This document shows, in pieces, positions 14,531 through 18,842 of a stretch of DNA of 18,842 nucleotides. Source of the stretch: an uncultured Dialister sp. GTDB taxonomy: Bacteria; Bacillota; Negativicutes; Veillonellales; Dialisteraceae. The translations under genes were made by a program, and so were the position numbers. The stretch is taken from contig UQRR01000040.1 in the NCBI GenBank assembly GCA_900543455.1, positions 1-18,842 of the forward strand, read 5' to 3'. The notes beneath the pieces are model-generated. The model made no database searches. It was not told the origin of the DNA and saw only the letters and a list, made by a program, of their open reading frames with translations. Positions within the stretch are counted from its first letter, which is position 1, and each line of letters opens with the position of its first letter.

Positions 14531-14646
14531 TGGTTATCGTCCTTTCAATTCTTTTGTTGGTTGTTTGATTCTATGCGTGGAAATCGGTTGAACAGTTTCA
14601 ACGGGTTCAGGAAGTTCAACGGGGGGTATCCGAAGGACTGGGGCTA

Positions 14647-14683
14647 GGGAAACACTGATTCAATCGCAGAATCAGTGTTTCCC
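14647..14683. repeat. Palindromic dispersed element, copy 2
   Basis: A perfect 14-bp inverted repeat GGGAAACACTGATT/AATCAGTGTTTCCC (14647-14660, 14670-14683) flanks a 9-nt loop. It shares its first 20 bases, except one, with copy 1 at 5664. Confidence 0.75.
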
Positions 14684-14728
14684 TGGCAGTTTTCCCGTTT
14701 CGGAGGTCCAAACATCGCCCGCCTGAGT

Positions 14729-14824
14729 GCGAATGACAAAGATTTCTCGCTATCGCTCGAAATGACGACACGAGAGTCTGACGTCTTCTAGTCTTCTAGT
14801 CCCCAGTCACTAGCCCCCCAGTCA
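14729..14824. repeat. REP-like sequence plus degenerate heptad array
   Basis: 14729-14771 resembles the sequence between hxsC and the IS110 end (minus strand 245-192), sharing GATTTCT, GCTATC and GACGACA. It is followed by imperfect repeats TCTTCTAG (two copies) and AGTCACT-type units up to the flavodoxin stop codon. No gene is seen between 14531 and 14821. Confidence 0.5.
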
Positions 14825-15262
14825 TTCCTCCGCCTCTGCCACTGCTTTTCCAAGCTCTTCGCAGTTTTGGAGCGCGGTCTCATCCGGATAGCCATACGCA
14901 AGGAGCGGATGTGCCGGGAATCTGGCTCCGGCAAAGTGCAGCTCATTATACCAGGAATTCAGCCACGCACCGCGGCTCCAGCCGCACGAACCGAAGATGC
15001 CCATGATCTTTCCCTTGAGATAGGGCTTCAGCTTATCACAGAAAGGCTTCATCTGTGCCTCCTCGATCACCTCCACCCCCCAGGCCGAGCAGCCCAGAAT
15101 GATATGGTGGCAGGTATTACCGATTTCCACGGGATCCACATCCGATACCGGCGCCAGCAGCACATCAGCTCCTGCCTTTTTAGCACCGACTGCGACAGCC
15201 TCCGCCATAGCTTCCGTATTCCCTGTCGCAGAATAATAAATGATCGCTACTTTCTGTCCCAT
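14822..15262 (-). CDS. Flavodoxin-like protein 1
   Basis: This 146-residue soluble electron carrier binds FMN non-covalently. The phosphate-binding loop is S-A-T-G-N-T (11-16), and the alpha/beta flavodoxin pattern follows: I-I-L-G-C-S-A-W, then G-I-F-G-S-C-G-W, which contributes the second flavin loop. The ATG at 15262 has GAGGAGG 5 nt upstream; an earlier in-frame ATG at 15295 lacks one. It is a paralogue of the flavodoxin 310 bp upstream but diverged, with three or more Cys and a less acidic surface, so it may serve other partners or be expressed differently. No adjacent redox partner shows its role. Confidence 0.88.
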   Translation of the reverse strand: MGQKVAIIYYSATGNTEAMAEAVAVGAKKAGADVLLAPVSDVDPVEIGNTCHHIILGCSAWGVEVIEEAQMKPFCDKLKPYLKGKIMGIFGSCGWSRGAWLNSWYNELHFAGARFPAHPLLAYGYPDETALQNCEELGKAVAEAEE

Positions 15263-15324
15263 CTTGACCTCCTCTTGTCGGATGATTCCGTTCATCCCAT
15301 CTTTGATGAAAAACGAATGACGAA

Positions 15325-15488
15325 AGTTAGGAGTTAGGAGTGAAGGTGCAGCGCATGAAAATTTGGAAGCGCCGCGGAGTCTTATACATACAATAAGAAC
15401 CGTTTTATAATAAGGGGTATTGGGGCGCTATATGAATTGTGCGCCCCTTCCACCACTCCTCACTCCTCATTTCTCACTCCTCACTCAC
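15325..15488. repeat. Element with inverted heptad arrays between the flavodoxin genes
   Basis: The left part has AGTTAGG, AGTTAGG and AGTGAAG in tandem (15325-15345). The right part has five units of CACTCCT type (15454-15488), the reverse complement of AGGAGTG. A 7-bp hairpin GGGGCGC/GCGCCCC (15422-15428, 15441-15447) lies inside. The arms GGTGCAGCGC (left) and GCGCCCCTTCCACC (right) are roughly inverted copies, giving a MITE-like plan. No gene is seen between 15263 and 15574. Confidence 0.6.
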
Positions 15489-15533
15489 GAGGTACATGTT
15501 CTCCAATGGTTTTCCCCACATGTTGAAAATATT

Positions 15534-15565
15534 AAAAAAGAGCGCTCCTCGGAACGCCCTTTTTT
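15534..15565 (-). terminator. Terminator of flavodoxin 2
   Basis: AAAAAAGAGCGCTCC and GGAACGCCCTTTTTT (15534-15548, 15551-15565) pair with two G-U pairs, and the minus strand ends in T6. It lies 10 bp past the stop codon. Confidence 0.85.
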
Positions 15566-15574
15566 ATATAGTCA

Positions 15575-16003
15575 TTACGCTTTAGCAACGGTTTCGCCAA
15601 GAGCTTTGCAAGCTGCCAGTGCATCGTCGTCCGGATAGCTGTAAGCTTTGACCGGTTCAGCAGCGAGTTCGATGCCTTCATCGGTGAAACGCTGTTTCCA
15701 GTTTTCGATCCAGTCGCCCTGATTCCAAGCGTAGGAGCCGAAAATGCCGACAACTTTGCCTTTCAGTTGCGGAAGCAGTTCAGCAAAGAATGGTTCGAAT
15801 TCATATTCTTCCAGTTCTTCATTACCCATAGCCGGGCAGCCGAGAATGATGTGATCGAAAGCTGCTACATCGGAAGCCGTGGTGTCAGAAACGAAAGAAA
15901 GGGTCGTTTCTGCGCCAGCTGCCTTAGCACCTTCTTCTACAGCCTGAGCCATAGCTTCTGTGTTGCCGGAACCGGACCAGTATACGATTGCTACTTTTGC
16001 CAT
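15575..16003 (-). CDS. Flavodoxin 2 (Megasphaera-type short-chain flavodoxin)
   Basis: This 142-residue acidic FMN protein transfers low-potential electrons in place of ferredoxin. V-Y-W-S-G-S-G-N-T-E-A-M-A forms the FMN phosphate loop (S10 to T15), with W9 in the loop region. L-G-C-P-A-M-G-N-E-E-L-E and G-I-F-G-S-Y-A-W, whose Tyr probably stacks on the flavin, follow. The short length without the long-chain insertion, and near-identity of several stretches as I recall them, place it with the Megasphaera elsdenii flavodoxin. AGGAGG lies before the ATG and a strong promoter at 16091-16119 precedes it. In related bacteria flavodoxin rises under iron shortage; no Fur box was identified here. Confidence 0.93.
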   Translation of the reverse strand: MAKVAIVYWSGSGNTEAMAQAVEEGAKAAGAETTLSFVSDTTASDVAAFDHIILGCPAMGNEELEEYEFEPFFAELLPQLKGKVVGIFGSYAWNQGDWIENWKQRFTDEGIELAAEPVKAYSYPDDDALAACKALGETVAKA

Positions 16004-16090
16004 TTGGAATTCCTCCTATTACATACCAGTACATCTGAGAAATCTGATGCCGCCATGGCATCCATATTTCCCTGAATTTACTACACTTAC

Positions 16091-16119
16091 ATATTAAATG
16101 TTTGAAGCCACCTTGTCAA
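16091..16119 (-). promoter_or_regulatory. Promoter of flavodoxin 2
   Basis: Perfect TTGACA (16119-16114) and TAATAT (16096-16091) are 17 bp apart on the minus strand. The leader contains a 6-bp hairpin GATGCC/GGCATC (16046-16062) before the ribosome site. Confidence 0.75.
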
Positions 16120-16138
16120 TGGTGATTGCCGCTTTGAT

Positions 16139-16825
16139 TCACTCCCACTCCGTCAAGGATGTCCCACGTTTTGCCAGATCGAGCAGGCTGACCTTTTCAG
16201 GGAGTTTTCTCTTCTGCACCATGGCCTTCACCGACGCGGTAAGATCTTTCTGATCCGCATCTGTATTGATGATACCGAGCGTCGTGAAATAGCCATCACA
16301 GGCAAGGACGATCTGATACGCCTCATGGTAGGTGATATCCTTTTCTTTCGTCGTGATAACGACAGAGCCTTCATAGCGTAGATGCTTCTTATCCCTGCTC
16401 TTTACCAGAGGTGCTTCTCCCTCAAAAGAGGCTCCGGCCTTGACCAGCTTTTCATTGAGGTCGGCCGCGATGAGATCCAGCTGTGCTTCCGCCGGATCAT
16501 CCTTATGATTCACCGCTCCGATGCCGAGAAGATAGGATACACCGAGCTTATGCGACATCGCCCAGCCATAGCTGAAATCCGGCGGCTTCGCATACGTCAT
16601 CGTGTAATACACACTGCTCGTCATACCGTGCCGCAAAAAGAATCGCTCCGTCCCACCCGCAGAAAGGAAGGGCATTGCGGCCTGCGCGCCTTTTTCAAAG
16701 GTTACATTCTTTGGCACCGTCATGCGCCCGATGCCTTTGAGATCCAGCGTCTCCGCTGCCAGAGAGGACATCGGCAGCAGGGCTGCCACGAGAAGTCCGG
16801 CGCAAACGCTTTTCCACCTCTTCAT
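16139..16825 (-). CDS. Exported protein of unknown function, coupled to glnS
   Basis: This is a 228-residue protein with a clear signal peptide: M-K-R-W-K, hydrophobic core, and cleavage probably after S-S-L-A-A near residue 23. The mature part is mixed alpha/beta with repeated strand-like stretches and no membrane segment, lipobox or catalytic motif that I recognise. The ATG at 16825 comes one base after the glnS stop, so translation is probably coupled. The frame runs further upstream inside glnS, but those residues lack a ribosome site and would spoil the signal peptide. No terminator was found after it. Its link to GlnRS is probably transcriptional convenience rather than shared function. 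Confidence 0.75.
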   Translation of the reverse strand: MKRWKSVCAGLLVAALLPMSSLAAETLDLKGIGRMTVPKNVTFEKGAQAAMPFLSAGGTERFFLRHGMTSSVYYTMTYAKPPDFSYGWAMSHKLGVSYLLGIGAVNHKDDPAEAQLDLIAADLNEKLVKAGASFEGEAPLVKSRDKKHLRYEGSVVITTKEKDITYHEAYQIVLACDGYFTTLGIINTDADQKDLTASVKAMVQKRKLPEKVSLLDLAKRGTSLTEWE

Positions 16826-16826
16826 A

Positions 16827-18503
16827 TCAGCCGTTCTTCTTGGCGAGCTTCGCCCAGGTATCACGCAGACCTACGATGCGGTTGCAGACCAGATGACCTT
16901 CCGTGCTGTCCTTGTCGATGATGAAATAGCCTTTTCGGAGGAACTGGAAACGATCTCCGACCTTGTACTTTTTGATTTCCGGCTCTGCCTTGCTGTGCTT
17001 GATTTCCAGAGAGTGGGTATTCACTTTTTCCATGAAATCGCGGCCATCATCCGTATCATCCGGCGGGATCAGGTAGTCATAGAGGCGAGATTCCACATCG
17101 ACCGCTGTATCAGCGGCTACCCAGTGGAGCGTCCCCTTCACCTTGCGATCCGCTCCCGGCGTACCGCTTCTTGTGTCAAAGTCGACCGTGCAGTGGATCT
17201 CCTCGATATCGCCATTGGCATCCTTGACGACATCCTCACACTTCACGATATAAGCCCCCTTCAGGCGGACTTCCTTGCCTGGTGTCATACGGAAGAATTT
17301 CTTCACCGGTGTTTCCATAAAGTCTTCCCGTTCGATATAGAGAGTTCTGCCAAATGGTACCTGACGTTCTCCGGCCGATGCATCCTCCGGATTGTTCTCC
17401 ATCGTCATCTCTTCGATCTGTCCTTCCGGATAGTTGGTGAGGATGACCTTCACCGGATCGACGACCACCATGAGGCGCGGAGCTTTCGCTTTCAGGTCTT
17501 CACGAATGCAGTATTCCAGCTGTGCGATATCGACGAGATTATCTGCTTTGGCGACCCCCACCAGCTCACAGAAATGACGCAGCGACTCCGGCGTGTAGCC
17601 ACGGCGGCGGATCCCGCTGATGGTCGGCATACGCGGATCATCCCAGCCGGAAACGAGGCCGGCTTCTACCATCTTGCGGAGCTTTCTCTTGCTCGTGATC
17701 ATCGTCCTCACGTTGAGGCGTGCAAATTCGATCTGACGCGGCTTTTCCGGCCCGTCGAATGCCTGCAGGCACCAGTTGTAAAGCGGACGGCGTTCTTCAA
17801 ACTCCAGCGTACAGATGGAGTGCGTGATCCCTTCGATGGCATCAGAGAGCGGATGTGCAAAGTCATAGAGCGGATAAATGCACCAGGTATCCCCCGTTCT
17901 ATGATGGGTCGCATGCAGCACACGATAAATGACCGGATCTCGCATAACCATATTCGGCGAAGCCATATCGATCTTGGCGCGAAGCACCTTTTCCCCATCC
18001 TTGTACTTGCCTTCCTTCATTTCCTGGAAAAGCTTCAGGTTCTCTTCGACGCTTCTGTTTCTGTACGGACTTTCCTTGCCAGGATGCTTCAGATCACCAC
18101 GGGTATCATGGATTTCCTCGCTCGTCTGGTCATCGACATACGCAAGGCCCATGCGGATCAGCTTGCAGGCGAATTCATACAGCTGCGGGAAGTAGTCAGA
18201 TGCATAATGCACAGGTTCCTTCCACTGGAAACCAAGCCACTTCACATCCTCCAGAATGGAATTCACGTACTCAACCTCTTCCTTTGCCGGGTTCGTATCA
18301 TCGAAGCGGACATTCGTCTCTCCGTGATACTTCTGTCCAATGCCAAAATTGAGACAGATGCTCTTCACATGCCCGATGTGAAGGTATCCATTCGGTTCCG
18401 GCGGGAAACGCGTCAGCACCCGATCATTCGCATAGACATGATTTGCAATATCTTTATTGATTTCCGCTTCGATAAAATTCGCAGTTTTTCTTTCTTCTTC
18501 CAT
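16827..18503 (-). CDS. glnS: Glutaminyl-tRNA synthetase
   Basis: This 558-residue class I synthetase charges tRNA-Gln with glutamine, using ATP. P-P-E-P-N-G-Y-L-H-I-G-H (34-45) is the HIGH signature. M-I-T-S-K-R-K-L (268-275) is the GlnRS form of KMSKS. The catalytic Rossmann domain and the C-terminal beta-barrel anticodon-binding domains are present, and the length is close to E. coli GlnRS (554). The start is taken at 18503, 4 nt after GGAGGAG; an ATG at 18524 has no ribosome site and would put that site inside the coding region. Many Firmicutes lack GlnRS and use GatCAB instead, so its presence is mildly informative about lineage. Confidence 0.96.
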   Translation of the reverse strand: MEEERKTANFIEAEINKDIANHVYANDRVLTRFPPEPNGYLHIGHVKSICLNFGIGQKYHGETNVRFDDTNPAKEEVEYVNSILEDVKWLGFQWKEPVHYASDYFPQLYEFACKLIRMGLAYVDDQTSEEIHDTRGDLKHPGKESPYRNRSVEENLKLFQEMKEGKYKDGEKVLRAKIDMASPNMVMRDPVIYRVLHATHHRTGDTWCIYPLYDFAHPLSDAIEGITHSICTLEFEERRPLYNWCLQAFDGPEKPRQIEFARLNVRTMITSKRKLRKMVEAGLVSGWDDPRMPTISGIRRRGYTPESLRHFCELVGVAKADNLVDIAQLEYCIREDLKAKAPRLMVVVDPVKVILTNYPEGQIEEMTMENNPEDASAGERQVPFGRTLYIEREDFMETPVKKFFRMTPGKEVRLKGAYIVKCEDVVKDANGDIEEIHCTVDFDTRSGTPGADRKVKGTLHWVAADTAVDVESRLYDYLIPPDDTDDGRDFMEKVNTHSLEIKHSKAEPEIKKYKVGDRFQFLRKGYFIIDKDSTEGHLVCNRIVGLRDTWAKLAKKNG

Positions 18504-18522
18504 TCTTCTCCTCCGTTCTGTC

Positions 18523-18540
18523 ATTATACCTTCAAGGTAT
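18523..18540 (-). promoter_or_regulatory. glnS -10 box overlapped by a palindrome
   Basis: On the minus strand TATAAT (18528-18523) is overlapped by a perfect 15-nt palindrome ATACCTTCAAGGTAT (18526-18540). No good -35 box lies at 16-18 bp, which suggests an activator or repressor site. The transcript leader would be very short, about 13 nt. Confidence 0.45.
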
Positions 18541-18745
18541 TTTCACTTTATTTTAGCACAACCATCCATAGATAGGAAAGAATGAAATGGGATTTTTTCA
18601 GAAAGAAAGGGCAAGCCATTTTCAGCGAGTTCAAACTGACGCCGATACGATAGCTACACTGAATGTGCTAAAATAACGGTAAGCGATATGCCAATCAATT
18701 CCAAACTCTGCGGTGCTTTCACTTTGTTATGCGCCGCACCACAAG
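18541..18745. other. Intergenic region upstream of glnS
   Basis: No gene is seen. An 8-bp stem with one G-U pair, TGCGGTGC/GCGCCGCA, lies at about 18700-18737. The rest has no clear structure before the repeat array at 18746. Confidence 0.5.
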
Positions 18746-18842
18746 TTTGAAAGCAGGGATGAGTGGCTAGGGATTAGGGATTGGGGATTAGGAGTGACTA
18801 GTGACTGGTGACTGGTGACTTAAATGCCACTTTCGAGCATCG
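18746..18842 (+). repeat. Heptad tandem array, long copy (runs to the window edge)
   Basis: TTTGAAAGCAGG is followed by nine uninterrupted 7-bp units at 18758-18820, drifting from GATGAGT through GATTAGG and GATTGGG to AGTGACT and GGTGACT (two each at the end). The sequence CACTTTCGAGCAT closes it. The flanks match the short copy at 10067-10116. Confidence 0.8.

Noticed and set aside
14783..15488. CRISPR array from the repeated units near the flavodoxin genes
   Set aside because: Units are 7-8 bp and contiguous with no unique spacers, and no cas genes are present.
16722..18575. Plus-strand open frame of 617 codons
   Set aside because: It is the antisense shadow of glnS, which has unambiguous synthetase motifs; the long frame reflects codon bias.

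Overview
The window looks like chromosomal DNA of a low-to-mid GC Firmicute with typical bacterial signals: TTGACA/TATAAT promoters, strong GGAGG ribosome sites and compact hairpin terminators. A small acidic flavodoxin that recalls the Megasphaera elsdenii protein, a bacterial GlnRS, a Bcd-like acyl-CoA dehydrogenase and the dnaG-rpoD pair point to Negativicutes (Dialister/Megasphaera/Veillonella group). This placement is an inference; no 16S or marker comparison was possible. All protein genes except fba lie on the minus strand.

Region 1 (1-2900) is AT-rich accessory DNA. It carries a His-Xaa-Ser (Hxs) peptide-modification locus, read right to left: a secreted precursor-like peptide ending in six H-x-S triplets (hxsA-like), a hairpin/T-run attenuator, hxsD, the radical SAM enzyme hxsB, and the start of a second radical SAM enzyme, hxsC. 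hxsC stops just after its CxxxCxxC motif and runs into a dispersed-repeat-like sequence and the left end of an IS110-family element. Only the first 11 transposase codons of that element are in the window. Its non-coding end is rich in potential RNA stems and is a candidate bridge RNA.

Region 2 (3096-5268) holds an acyl-CoA dehydrogenase, then a gene-poor stretch with frameshifted remains that resemble a phage head-morphogenesis protein. These remains, three TTCTACC repeats and two terminators lie on the 3' side of a tRNA-Lys(CTT) gene, as expected of a decayed element integrated at that tRNA.

Region 3 (5408-11000) is mostly housekeeping: a small helical protein, class II fructose-bisphosphate aldolase (fba, plus strand), the replication/transcription pair dnaG-rpoD, and an R2K-type ATP-grasp protein.

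Region 4 (11278-16003) holds uppP (undecaprenyl-diphosphate phosphatase), a repeat-containing lipoprotein, a PLP aminotransferase and two flavodoxin paralogues. Region 5 (16139-18540) holds glnS, with a secreted protein translationally coupled behind it.

Intergenic spaces carry two kinds of small repeat. One is arrays of degenerate 7-bp units (AGTGACT/GGTGACT/GATTAGG/AGGAGTG), seen at 10067-10116, 14783-14824, 15325-15488 and 18746-18842. The other is a palindromic element beginning GGGAAACRCTGATTCAATCG, seen at 5664-5705 and 14647-14683.
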